NCBI GenBank assembly: GCA_950097015.1
Contig: CATNEN010000001.1
Coordinates: forward strand, 17,426,501 to 17,490,500
DNA from: Macrostomum hystrix
Lineage: Eukaryota > Platyhelminthes > Macrostomidae
Length of the DNA: 64,000 nt
Reading direction: 5' to 3'
The notes under the pieces: model-generated
Seen by the model: only the letters and a program-made list of their open reading frames with translations
What the model was told of the DNA's origin: nothing
The model's database searches: none
Shown: positions 54,271-64,000 of the stretch, piece after piece
How positions within the stretch are numbered: position 1 is the stretch's first letter
How the letters are laid out: the number at the start of each line of letters is the position of its first letter
Position numbers and translations under genes: made by a program

Positions 54271-57200
54271 CATGTCTACAACCAAACCATCTGGGCTGAA
54301 TCTAGAATCTAGGATAGAACCTAAAAACGAAACTAGTGAGTCAACTAATTCTAATAATACTGACACGATCAGTGTTTCTCAAAACGCAAAAACTATCCGT
54401 GAAAAGCAGTAGCTCTAAATTCAACAAAGACGAATTGACAATTTTGCATCTTAACTGTAATAGCATCTGGAACAAAATCAGGGAACTAAGAGACTACCTG
54501 AGAAATCACAATATAGATATAGCACTCCTCTCTGAGACAACTCTAAGGGAACCTGACAACGTCAACTTTTCTGGTTACTCCACAATCAGACTCGACACTC
54601 CTCAATGTAGACGTGGTCTACTCATAGCTCACCGTGAATTCATCAAAGTCAGCACTGTCAGTGCACACTACGACGGCACCAACCATGAATTCATCTCCAT
54701 CACCATTGACACCAAAGGCAACGGAAACGAGCTGCAGCATCTCACCATCTCACTATTCTATAGGGCACATCTACCGGAAACTCTCAACACCAGCATTCTT
54801 GATTCACTTCTCTCATCAACCTACAGCTTGATACTCGGCGACTTCAACTGCAGAATGGCAGCACTTCAGGGCGAAAGCCCAAAGAATTACACCGGAAAGC
54901 AACTCTATCAATGGCTCATCGACTGTGACTCACCTCCCGTTCTTCTCAACGAACCAGGACAATACACACGCTACGCAAAAAGAGCTGAGAAACATCTGGG
55001 CAAACCTCGCACCATACATCAGTCATTTTGAAGTAATCGACGACCTCAGCAGTGACTATCTCCATCAACTCGTCAAAATCTCAATCAAACCAGAGAACAA
55101 AAAACCACTGGGTGCACCTAAATGCTACACTAAAACAGACTGGGAAAAATTTCACATAGAACTAGAAGACAACATTACAACACTGTGGAACAATGACTTC
55201 AACCCGAGAAATACACGCGAGATCGACGAAGCCATCACGGACGTCCTCAAGCTGACCATCGACAAGGTAGTGCCAAACTACAACAACAGAGAAAAACTAC
55301 CACAACACATCCTTCAACTCATCAGGAATAGACGAAGACTTGGGAAATGTATCACCAAACGAGAATAGATGAATTCCGAGTCTCAGCCAACGAACTAGCA
55401 TCTCAGATTAGGAAAGAGATTCAACAATTTAGAGTTAAAAAATTCAACAGCCTATGCACCAAAATCACACAAGCTAGTCTTAAATTCAACAATAGTAAAT
55501 TCTGGAGAGACATTCCTATTATTATGGGCACCAATAGGGAACCAACCAAATTTGCAACTCTAGTCTACAATAACACTACTGCCATCAGCTGTAGTATTGA
55601 TTATGATAAAGCTAGCTTACTAGCCAAATCACTTAGTGACAAGATGAGGCCAGAACCAAGTACCTACAGAAGGTTGATAAACAAAGTGGCCCTATCACTA
55701 ACAATAGTACCAACTTCCAGCCGCTAAATAACCCAGACTCAAACCAAATTCAATCCGATGAAACCAATACCTACCTCACAGAACCAATCCGAATAGCAGA
55801 CGTCACCTGGGAACTTGCCCACCTTAGGTCGGGAGGAGCCCCAGGCCCTGATGGTATTCCAAACATCATCCTCAAGAAAGGCCTCAGTCCATCCTCTATC
55901 ATAGTGCTCACAAAAATCCTAGACAGTTGTCTCAAACTAGGCTATTTCTCAAAAGCCTGGAAAAAAGCCCACACCACAATGCTCCACAAACCAGACAAGC
56001 CCAAAAAGACCCGCTTAGCTACAGACCCATCAGCCTCACCTCCTGTATAGGAAAAGTGTTTAAGAAAATTCTAAAAAAGAGACTACAAATTCCTAGAAGA
56101 AAATAACACACTTGGTCATAACCAATGTACATACAGAGAGAAGCACTGCTCGTTGAAGTAATCGACGACCTCAGCAGTGACCATCTCCCTCAACTCGTCA
56201 AAATCTCAATCAAACCAGAGACAAATTAGACAACTTAGCAAGACTAGTACATGACATAATGGAAGGGAAAACTAAAAACAGATCAACTATCGGATGTTCT
56301 TTGACGTGGAAGGAGCCTTCGATAAAATCTGGCATGACGCACTGCGATACAGACTCCACAAGATCAAACTACCTATTAGATTAACTAGAATATTTTCCAA
56401 CTATATGGCAGACCGAGAAATTGCTGTCAGAGTAAACAGTCAACTCAGTGACTACTTTACACCCGAGGCTGGTGTTCCTCAGGGTGGAGTACTCAGCCCA
56501 ATTCTCTTCTTAATTGTGGTTGCCACAATACCCAAACCCAAAGACATCAGAGTCAGAGCCAGTCAATTTGCCGACGACACATCAATCTGGTGCCAGTCAC
56601 TCAGAGCGAGTGTAGCTGGCAAACTCATTCAAGACTTTATTGAAGAATACCAAAAGTGGCTTAGCAAAATTCGGCATCAAAGTCAATCCAAACAAGAGTA
56701 AAGCCATCGCCTTCATCCACAGAACCAAGAACTTTGGTCAGCCCCCTCCCATCACTTTCAACGGCACCATCATTAACTATCATCCTAGCGTCAAGTTCCT
56801 TGGAATCACACTCGACACTCAACTCATCCTCGCAGCTCACTGCTTCAACATTCTAAAAATCTGCGACCTTCGTGTTCTGCAACTACTTCGAGTAGCTCAG
56901 CTCACCAGGGCCACCACCAGCTCACTCATCGCCATCTACAGGGCTTACATCGAAAGCATCATCACCTATGCTTCACCCATCCTCACCTTCTCGGCAAGCA
57001 CTACGTGGGTAGACTGCAAATCATCCGAAATCGCGCACTGCGTCATTGCCACGATGCACCCAAATACTGCAAAAAAGCCTCCTACGAAAACTCTCTAAAG
57101 TTGAACCAATAAGGACTAGGATTGATGATCTAGCCAGTAGGTGGTTCCTGCGGGCTAGCGCTAACAAAATAGATGGTCTAGATAGCGTCGTTTATATCTC

Positions 57201-57318
57201 ACTAGCAAAAAGGACCAGAGTAACTCTGTTCAAACAACTAAAGAAACTTAGTGAAAAAATAGAAAGAATAGAAAATAGAAATAGAGAGGAAACTCTTAAG
57301 CCCAGATGGTTTGAGTAA
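54271..57318 (+). pseudogene. Jockey-like LINE ORF2: AP endonuclease and reverse transcriptase
   Basis: The ATG at 54,271 opens a frame that shifts near 54,400. The endonuclease (LTILHLNCNSIWNKIRELRD, LLSETTL, LILGDFNCRM) then shifts frame at about 54,990 into ISHFEVIDDLSSDYLHQLVK. RT motifs are GAPGPDGIPNII, MFFDVEGAFDKIWHDAL, AGVPQGGVLSPILF and FADDTSIWC, then a C-terminal region ending FKQLKKLSEKIERI. The QGGVLSPILF and FADD signatures fit jockey/CR1-group elements. Frameshifts lie near 55,370, 55,730, 56,030, 56,640 and 57,040, and a 65-bp internal duplication replaces part of RT at 56,157. No RNase H is present. Non-functional. Confidence 0.9.
56157..56222 (+). repeat. Displaced copy of the endonuclease C-terminal segment
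   Basis: GTAATCGACGACCTCAGCAG and the following 45 bp match 55,034-55,100 with a few changes. The copy encodes SSDHLPQL (the expected endonuclease SDH.P motif), whereas the segment in the proper position encodes SSDYLHQL. It sits inside the RT region between the YRPIS-type and catalytic-Asp motifs. Confidence 0.85.
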
Positions 57319-58171
57319 ATAATCTAAATCTAATGTAAAATGCATTGCTCACTACTTACATGCTACTTAGTAAATTAACATTGACTATGTAACTAATGCT
57401 CATCAACTTATAACTGCATGCAAACCAACCAGGAACATGCTGAAGTCAAAATACTAGTCTAAATAGCCATCTGGGTCAGCTCAGAAGCAAATGGTAAAGT
57501 CAGACCCAACCCACTTATATAGGCACACCATCAACCATTGCTATATTATATAGACTGAACAGCTCTCACCCCCTGTATGGTGGTGGCAAGTTTAAATGAC
57601 AAAAAAACTTAGCTCACTACTTACAGTAGACCCAGCATGTTCCTAAATTTAATATTGAACTCTAAAATGTACAATTAATAATTTTAAGGTCCTGTGCAGG
57701 CGGGGGTTTTTCCCACCCCAGACCCTCGTTCGAAAATAAGACACTAGAACTATTAAACAACCAATCAAACTTATCAAAATGATCCAAATTATCGAAAACT
57801 ACCAATCAAATTAGAAGATTAAACTTTGTGATTACCCGCGCACTGGGGTGTTTTCCCACACCTTTTTCTCCCTGGCACAGTGTACACGGCCAATTTGTTT
57901 TATTATAGAGTTGCAACTTTGTTTTACTTTATTTACTTTATTTATGCATGTTCTACTTTGCTCACGTGAATGTCAAAATGACTACTAATCAACTCCAAAA
58001 CTCTATAACCCAAACTCGCTACTTTTAAATAATTTACGAACAAGTAATATGTTTTAATCATAATTACCAAATATATATATTTATTTATGTAGCGTAAGAG
58101 CTTCGGCTGATGCGCGGGGACAGGGTGTAAAACCCTGTGTTTTACCCTAACTTAATAACTTAATAACAACA
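57319..58171. other. LINE 3' region and AT-rich spacer
   Basis: AT-rich sequence following the ORF2 stop, probably the LINE 3' untranslated region up to the (TA) run near 58,068-58,080. Short CTCACTACTTACA repeats occur. No gene was recognised. Confidence 0.45.
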
Positions 58172-58949
58172 GCAGACTTTGCCGTAAAGACGGCCTCTTC
58201 TTTTGCCGTAAAGACCGGCTCCGACGGTGACGACGACACCGACGGTGTCGGCGGCGGCGGGGGCGGCGGCGGCGGTGGCGGCGTCGGCGGCGGCGGGGAA
58301 GGCGGCGGCGACGACGGCGGCGACAATGTCGGCAGCACCTGCGGGCTGAATGCTGCATCCAGCTCTGCGGCCTCCTCGGTCCCCGGCAGAGGGGGAGCTT
58401 CTGGCCGAGGCGGCGGCGGCGGTGCGAGTTACTCCAGCATTGTCTCCGGCACGGCCAACTCGCGCAGCAGACGTCCGGAACACCTCTCGGGCATCTGCCC
58501 GGTGATTTTCGAGGTGGCCGAACAAGCAGCCGGAAATCAACTACTCTTCTGCCAGTGGTTAGGAGCCAACTTCGCCGGAACCGCTAGAGCTACTAACACG
58601 CGTTGTGTACAAAACCAAGCTGCCTACCTAGTGAAACCGGCTTCCGAGCAGGACCATCAGCACTTCCTGAATGACCAGCTGAAGGAACCGCTGTTTCAAG
58701 GGCAGCCTGTTGTGCGCCGGCTACCCGCGCATGCGCCCCCTCGATGCTCGCCACGGTGCGGACCAGCTCGGGGAGCCGAGGACGACTCCGTCCACCTTTG
58801 TGGTTCGGGACGTCGACCTCAACATCCAAACGAACGACTTTAAATCAATGATAGAAGCAAACAATGTCACCGGGGTTACCGGCGTCCAGCGCATCACCCG
58901 GCTCTCTGACAACCAGCCCACCAGGTTGCTCAGAGTCTTCGTTGAATAG
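58172..58949 (+). pseudogene. LINE ORF1 fragment (gag-like)
   Basis: The plus frame begins with a duplicated FAVKT heptad, an acidic stretch, a Gly-rich run encoded by GGC repeats (58,245-58,320), and SYSSIVSGTANSRSRRPEHL, VIFEVAEQAAGNQ and KPASEQDHQHFLNDQLKEPL. After a frameshift near 58,720 it continues TFVVRDVDLNIQ, MIEANNVTGVTGVQRITRLS and PTRLLRVFVE, the beta-strand rhythm of LINE ORF1 RRM-like domains. It is separate from the 52.6 kb ORF1 and only distantly similar. No ORF2 follows. Confidence 0.6.
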
Positions 58950-59664
58950 GTTGAAATCGCATAATTGTGATGGTCCGTTTTCCGTCCGATTTGAGTCCGT
59001 AAAAAGGCGACGCGAATGTAAAATTTAACAACACATGTATTTTGACCGCAGGCAATAAAAAGTTTTGTCTCAGAAGAAGCCAGTTACACTAAACTTAATA
59101 AGAAGTCAGATTCAATTTTTTAGTTTCAAATTACAGCTTAAAAGCGTAAGAATGGCCTGAGCAAAGATTTTGAAAGCGCATGCACTGCAAACTTTCACTT
59201 TGACCTGACGGGATCCTCAATTAATTATACTATTATTTCCGTGAGAATTCTCGATTCGATCAACGAATTCTCAAAAACTATTCACTGTAAGACACTAAAA
59301 TTCATTAGACAAAACAAAGTAAATATAAACACTGATATCACGTCGCCATCACTTTGTGGTTTATCTATATAAGTTAATTATTAAGTGAAAGTCTATTTGA
59401 TCAGCAATGTCAGTGTAGCTTAGTTAGGATGTATTATGAAGCTACAGGAATATTTTTACAAAAAAGAGTGTTCTTTTAACGCGCATAGTGTATATTTATT
59501 TTTATTTAGCAAAAAATACAAATTTTTTCAACATATTATAATTAATTGTACCATGTGAGACTTAAATGCCTATATACTATATAGCTAGGTTACAATTCCT
59601 ATTTTCTGCTCTAGATACTTCAAGTCTAACTTCTGTTTATTCTGGGGCTTTCACAGGTGGCTAT
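58950..59664. other. AT-rich spacer
   Basis: No coding or repeat structure was recognised before the polyadenylation signal at 59,665. Confidence 0.45.
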
Positions 59665-59670
59665 TTTATT
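59665..59670 (-). promoter_or_regulatory. AATAAA polyadenylation signal (minus strand)
   Basis: The minus-strand reading is CAATAAAATAG, about 160 nt downstream of the stop codon of the exon at 59,829-59,958. This is a plausible 3' UTR length for that gene. Confidence 0.6.
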
Positions 59671-59828
59671 GAAACAGTGAAAGAAACTGCTATATAGCTA
59701 TGATATCAGATCTAATTGTCATGAAAAAAGTATTATTACTTATTAGCTGGTTTAGGTATGTGGCATGCAGTTTTGGTCATGCTTAGGCATTAAGAACACC
59801 AAGGATCTGTCAGTTAACAGTGAGCTAG

Positions 59829-59958
59829 TCAATCATGCCTTTCATAATATTGGATGGCAGCAGCATTCAGGCTAGCTCTTGTTGGCCAAGCACCAGATAC
59901 AGTAGAAGTTCCAGTAAGCTCTCGTACATGCAGATCGAGAATCTTGCCATTCCTTAAC
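59829..59958 (-). CDS. Terminal exon of an unidentified protein (42 residues)
   Basis: Acceptor with good pyrimidine tract (TTATCCTTTTCAAACAG) is followed by 43 open codons: LRNGKILDLHVRELTGTSTV, then SGAWPTRASLNAAAIQYYER, HD and stop TGA at 59,829-59,831. The exon opens with one base of a split codon. Composition is coding-like, and an AATAAA lies about 160 nt downstream. I do not recognise the protein. Upstream exons should lie to the right (above 59,958) on the minus strand, but none was identified up to 62 kb. Confidence 0.55.
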
Positions 59959-61954
59959 CTGTTTGAAAAGGATAAGGCGGTTAAGAGAGTTGTTGGTTAG
60001 CTTGTTGGTTTTAGATGTACTAAACAGAGCAAAAAATAAATAACATAGCACATCCCGGTGTCAAAAGTCGGGTCCAGAGGACCGAGATAGGACTCTGACA
60101 AGTCCCCTTTAGACTGACAACGTTCAAAAAATAATTTCAGCCCTCCTACTCAAAATCAACTGGGATTGCCCTTTTTGGCATTTAATAGCTGTTTTTTTAA
60201 TCTTTTGCACGGTTTTTTAGTGAGTCCGTTCTCAGTCCGATCTGCTCCGACAAAATAATTCGGGATTTTATTTGCTACGGAGCTAGAAAGTCTACAAACG
60301 TCTCGTTTGCTGCTACTTAAGGATTTTTCTGCATTTGTAATGTTTTTTTCGAAAGCAGATCAAGGTCCGATTTAAGTCCGCTGCAGTCTGCACAGAGTTC
60401 TGAAAAATTGTCTGATTTAAGCAATGTTGATATTTGTATTCCAAAGCACTACTGCGAGTAGTAAGGCCAACAAATAAAAAATGACGAGGTTCGGATCTCG
60501 ATTCAGCCAATTTAATCCTGCAGATAGGCGATGGTCAGGATCAAGAGAATAATGATTCATTCCCGCTTCTAAAATCTAGTTTGAGGCTTATATCTACATT
60601 CCCGCCTCTGAAATATAAATCTCCGCTTCTAATACCTAGATCCCCGCTTCTAATACCTAGATTCCCACTTCAAATATCTAGGTTCCCACTTCTAATATTT
60701 AAAGTCTCAACATTGTAAAATGACAGTAAATGCTCATGCGAAGACCAAAAAACAATTTCTGTTTTCGAAGCCGATATTATATTGTGTTAAGTTCGTTTAT
60801 CACTGATTCACTTGTAGGTAGGAAAAAGAAATTGAGAGGGGGAAGCAGGCCCACTCAACCCCTCATATACAGGGAACCCTCTTTGTTCGCTAGGCCAGGG
60901 AATACTGGAGACCACCACAGACCATATAGTATAACTTCTTGGTCTGTGAAGACCACTGGCTAGGCTCACTGCCTCATACTATAAAATAACCATGTATCTA
61001 AAAGCGAGTTATCTAGAATTCGTGTCTTATACCGCAGACCAGTAATGCGAGAAATGCGAGAAACATGCGCAATAAAAGTAGTACAAACATTGCAAGAAAC
61101 CATGGCACAGAACTTATAGAAGCAACTTAATTCGGATCTAGTATGGGGTTAATAATGAATTCAAATGGTTAGGGTACTACTGTAAGTAACCGTTAACGCA
61201 CATCGCGCTATTCTAGTTTATTTCCTACGCGGGGTTCAATGTATTTTCCCCCAGCTAATGAGCGTGCGAGCTCTTTCTGGCCAGAGATATCGATCGCCCT
61301 GTTCTTTAGACTGGCTAGCTTATTTAACTAGGGCCCCTGAGCCCGCTCGCCTGCCACCTGCCTGTCCTGCCTGTTCCGCCTATTTGTTCTTGTCCTGTCC
61401 TCTCGTGTCCTGCGTGTTCCGGCCTGTCTGTCCTATTCCGTTCGCGTCACTGCCTTTGTCCCGGCCACTGTTATCACTTATACTGTCAGTACCTTTCCAC
61501 TGTCGTTAGTTATTCTGCCTTGCTGCTGCCGCCTCTGGATACTCATTTGCCTATTCTCACTCATATTGTTTGTCCACATCGAGCTCCTGCACCTGTCCTT
61601 TAATTAACTTTATTGTTATTCGCGTGTCCCAGTGGTTGTCGTAATAATAAAAAAGAAGAAATTACGAGTGCTACCGCTACATTACACTACACTGATTACT
61701 AAACTACAATTGGATTGAGAGTACGCCGAATCTACCTGTCAATTTATTTCGTCACAAAAGTGTTACGGTATCAGTCATAAAGTGACATCATTATAACTTT
61801 TCAATTGTCATGCATTCTCTTGCATTTTAGTTCTTGTGCTTTTCCTCGCTTAGTAAACTAAGAAAAGGGTGTTTTATTGTTTTTGTAAAAAAAACAATTT
61901 TTAATACTTTTTTTCAATTAAATTAAGTGTCCCAAAATCGTGGAAACGCCCGTG
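59959..61954. other. Spacer, possibly intron of the gene ending at 59,829
   Basis: Contains a degenerate TCCC(G/A)CTTCTAATA(C/T)CTAG repeat at 60,560-60,700 and a pyrimidine-rich CCTGTCC stretch at 61,340-61,450. Small open frames on both strands have no domains. No exon is supported. Confidence 0.4.
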
Positions 61955-62045
61955 TATCAAGCTCCTTTAAAGTGCATTAAGCTCCTATAAAGTGCATTAA
62001 GCTCCTATAAAGTGTATCAACTGCCTAAAGGTAACCCTATATATA
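61955..62045 (+). promoter_or_regulatory. Candidate promoter of the SET gene: TATAAA-bearing tandem repeat and TATATATA box
   Basis: Three copies of a 20-bp unit AAGCTCCTATAAAGTGCATT (first copy CTTTAAAG) run from 61,958 to about 62,018. A TATATATA follows at 62,038-62,045, about 110 bp before the ATG at 62,154. A two-codon upstream ORF (ATG TCG TAA) lies at 62,055. The promoter assignment is inference from position and TATA content. Confidence 0.4.
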
Positions 62046-62153
62046 CGACAGCAGGATGTCGTAAACCTATTTTTTCATAGAAATCTAAATTTTCATAAAT
62101 TTTATTCATTCACTTTTGTAGCAACCTTAATTGTCAATCAATTGTTAACTCTA

Positions 62154-63608
62154 ATGGATGACAAGATCCAGTGCCCTATGTGCGACTACGAGTCACGAAG
62201 GCCAGATAATCTAATCAGGCATGGTACTTTCATACATGTCGAAGACATCGACCGGATCCGGGCCGCTGTCATACTTCACCGCTGGCAGAGTAAGGAGGAC
62301 GTAAAATTGTGCTCCCTTTGCGATTCGTTCGCAGCCAGCAATCTGCGCCAACATTACCGGCAAATCCATCAGAATGAAAATTATCCTGCTGGTCGACAGG
62401 CTTCTGCCGAGGCCCGGGCTAGGGCACTCGAGCGACTGCAGCAGCTCCGGGCTCTGGCGTTCGACGGCATCCGCAACTTCCAGTTGCTTCAAGACCTGGC
62501 TGTCGTGGTGGAGAGGCTGCTTGATAGCGAGCTGCCTGCCGCCGCGCCGATAGCCGCCGCTCCGATGGCCGCGGCACCGATGGCCGCCGCGCCGATGGCC
62601 GCCGCGCCGATAGCCGGCGCTCCGATGGCCGCGGCACCGATGGCCGCCGCGCCGATGGCCGCCGCGCCGATAGCCGCCGCTCCGATGGCCGCCGCGCCGA
62701 TAGCCGCCCCGCCGAGGGCCGCCGCGCAGACCGCTTCCCCGCCGCTCGCCTCCCTGCCGATTGCTGCCGCGCCGATCGCCTCCCCGATGATCGTCTCCCC
62801 GGCGGTATCCGCCGCGCAGATTTCCGCGGCGCCGATCACCGCCGCGTCGGCTAGAGAAGAAGTGCCATTCGAAGAATGGCTGCAGCGTAAGAATGGTCTC
62901 GCGGCAGGAGAGGCCGCAGATGTTGGCTCGGCTTCCTGCGCTGTAGGGGCGGCGGCGGCGATGACGATGCCAATTCTCTTGCGAGCCACCAGCACACCTC
63001 TGTTCGACCAGGCGCGGACTACTCAAGTCACTCCGGAGATCTCGGACGTGGACTGCGTCATTCCGCTAATCACACCGCGACCGCGGATGAGCCAGTCGGG
63101 GGACAGGTCCATGGCGACAGTCGCTGTGTCTCCATCCAGGCTGGCTAAAAGCGTTCTAACACGCAACACCGTCATCCAATCTGGAAACGTCGTCGTCCGT
63201 CACGGCAGCGTTGATTCCGAGGGCATGGGAGCCTTTAGCCGGGTCAAGATTCTCCCCGGATAAATCGTTTGCTGGTATGGAGGCGAGCTGATACAAGGCA
63301 ACAGGGCCCGGCGAGCGCGTGAGCAGCAGCTAATGGATCAAGGAAAGCCTTGCTGCTTTTTGTTTTTTTATAGTTGGAAAGAGCGCGCCTACTGCGTTGA
63401 CGCGACCGAGGAATCCAACTACGTCGGACGCTACATCGACCACAGCCGGCTGAAGGCTAATGTGAAGCCGGTGATAGTCGAGATCGCCTCCCAGCAGCGA
63501 ATCGGCTTCCAAGCCATGAGAACGATTTTGCCCGAGGAGGAGCTGCTTTACGACTATGGGGAGAGGCGCCCCGACGTGCTCCGAGACTACCCGTGGCTCA
63601 AACATTAA
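62154..63608 (+). CDS. SET8 (KMT5A)-like SET-domain protein with two C2H2 fingers, interrupted by one stop
   Basis: KMT5A-type enzymes mono-methylate histone H4 Lys20 in chromatin. The frame has 484 codons without introns. C2H2 fingers lie at residues about 7-28 (CPMCDYE...RHGTFIH) and 53-72 (CSLCDSF...QHYRQIH). An in-frame AAAPM/AAAPI repeat covers about 128-190 (62,538-62,720). A C-terminal SET domain runs from about 345: GSVDSEGMGAFSRVKILPG, IVCWYGGELIQGNRA, AYCVDATEESNYVGRYIDHS, EELLYDYGERRP, and the SET8-type end YPWLKH. An in-frame TAA (63,261-63,263, codon 370) sits where the family usually has an acidic residue. The normally invariant Asn of the NHS motif is Asp (IDHS). It may be a retrocopy, a lineage-specific paralogue or a decaying gene. 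Confidence 0.8.
62538..62720 (+). repeat. In-frame GC-rich minisatellite in the SET gene
   Basis: Repeats of GCCGCCGCGCCGATGGCC and GCCGCTCCGATGGCCGCGGC type encode AAAPM/AAAPI pentads. The block carrying ATAGCCGGCGCTCC versus ATAGCCGCCGCTCC shows an internal duplication of about 60 bp. Confidence 0.9.
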
Positions 63609-63639
63609 GTCGGTGTTATAATTCTGGACAATATGAGAT

Positions 63640-63682
63640 GGAGAGATAGAGATAGAGAAATAGAGATAGAGATAGAGACAAG
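63640..63682. repeat. (GAGATA)n microsatellite
   Basis: Imperfect GAGATA/GAGAAATA repeat just after the SET gene stop. Confidence 0.9.
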
Positions 63683-63795
63683 TCAATTCAATCATTCACT
63701 CAAAATTAATTATCCTCATCATCACTTCTTCATATTATTATCTTCTTCTTCTTCTAGCTTTTTATCGCCTTTCGGCATAGCTCACCGGGAGTCCC

Positions 63796-64000
63796 TTACT
63801 TCGCTTCGCAGCTGCGTAGGTGGCGTGCCATGTTGGTGGCTGCCAGGAGGCGCCCGCACGATGGGCAGGCCTTTCGGATGCCTTTGTACACACGCGCCAC
63901 CGACGCCGGTTCCGGCTGAGTGTCGTGGCACGCCCTCGCGTGTCTGGCGAAGTTGGACGTGCTGTACCACCTGCCGCATCGCTGGCAGTGCGTTTTGCCG
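63796..64000 (-). CDS. C2H2 zinc-finger protein, C-terminal part, runs off window
   Basis: Minus-strand frame from the window edge to a TAA at 63,796-63,798 (67 codons). It has a finger CQRCGRWYSTSNFARHARAC-H and a second finger-like CPSCGRLLAATNMARHLRSC, then EAK and the stop. The second finger ends in Cys instead of His (CCHC). The gene converges on the SET gene, whose stop is 187 bp away. The short-loop finger style (SNFARH, TNMARH) resembles the second finger of that SET protein (SNLRQH). Function unknown; it could be a transposon-encoded or host DNA-binding protein. Confidence 0.65.
   Translation of the reverse strand, partial: GKTHCQRCGRWYSTSNFARHARACHDTQPEPASVARVYKGIRKACPSCGRLLAATNMARHLRSCEAK

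Noticed and set aside
58147-58540. Minus-strand Pro/Arg-rich proteins opposite the Gly-rich run
   Set aside because: Shadows of the GGC-repeat-bearing LINE ORF1 on the plus strand.
62211-63026. Minus-strand 271-codon and 168-codon frames opposite the SET gene
   Set aside because: They arise from the in-frame GC-rich repeat. The plus strand has zinc fingers and a SET domain in one frame.

Overview
The window is animal nuclear DNA. It has spliced exons with GT/AG borders, a class A GPCR exon, a bestrophin chloride-channel gene, decayed 28S rRNA pieces, several families of non-LTR and LTR retrotransposons, tRNA-derived SINEs, a hAT-type MITE, and an extreme density of minisatellites. The R2-type retrotransposon, the style of the 28S 3' end and the repeat load fit a free-living flatworm (platyhelminth). 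I infer that phylum only; genus and species cannot be assigned from the sequence. Nothing prokaryotic is present.

Layout. 0-8 kb: one GPCR exon (minus strand) followed by five large minisatellite arrays. 9.9-31.1 kb: one bestrophin gene on the minus strand, reconstructed here as six coding exons (30,807-31,140; 15,887-16,053; 15,183-15,440; 13,848-13,922; 12,904-13,170; probable 9,916-10,608). Its introns are largely minisatellite and SINE, including a 4.8 kb hairpin-forming array. 31.4-36.1 kb: SINEs, a three-level nested insertion (minisatellite inside a hAT MITE inside a SINE, both insertions with intact target duplications), and a decayed MULE-like transposon with a WRKY/GCM1-type zinc finger.

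36.9-51.8 kb: a graveyard built on one 28S rRNA gene copy. Four 28S pieces remain in order on the plus strand (38,755-39,139; 41,450-41,858; 51,217-51,340; 51,551-51,812). They are separated by a 2.31 kb TG...CA element with a 4-bp target duplication, an R2-like retrotransposon itself split by a Ty3/gypsy fragment, a minus-strand LOA/Ingi-like LINE with RNase H, and a 210-bp LINE fragment with a 10-bp target duplication. A second Ty3/gypsy fragment with an inverted integrase tail abuts the left side.

52.2-58.9 kb: a nearly complete jockey-like LINE (ORF1 with three in-frame stops, ORF2 with frameshifts and an internal duplication) and the ORF1 of another LINE. 59.6-64 kb: the last exon of an unidentified minus-strand gene with its polyadenylation signal, then an intronless SET8-like (KMT5A-type) SET gene with two N-terminal C2H2 fingers and one internal stop, and a convergent zinc-finger gene running off the window.

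Most apparent long reading frames in the arrays are artefacts of repeat periods. The credible host genes are the GPCR, the bestrophin, the terminal exon near 59.9 kb, the SET-domain gene and the edge zinc-finger gene.
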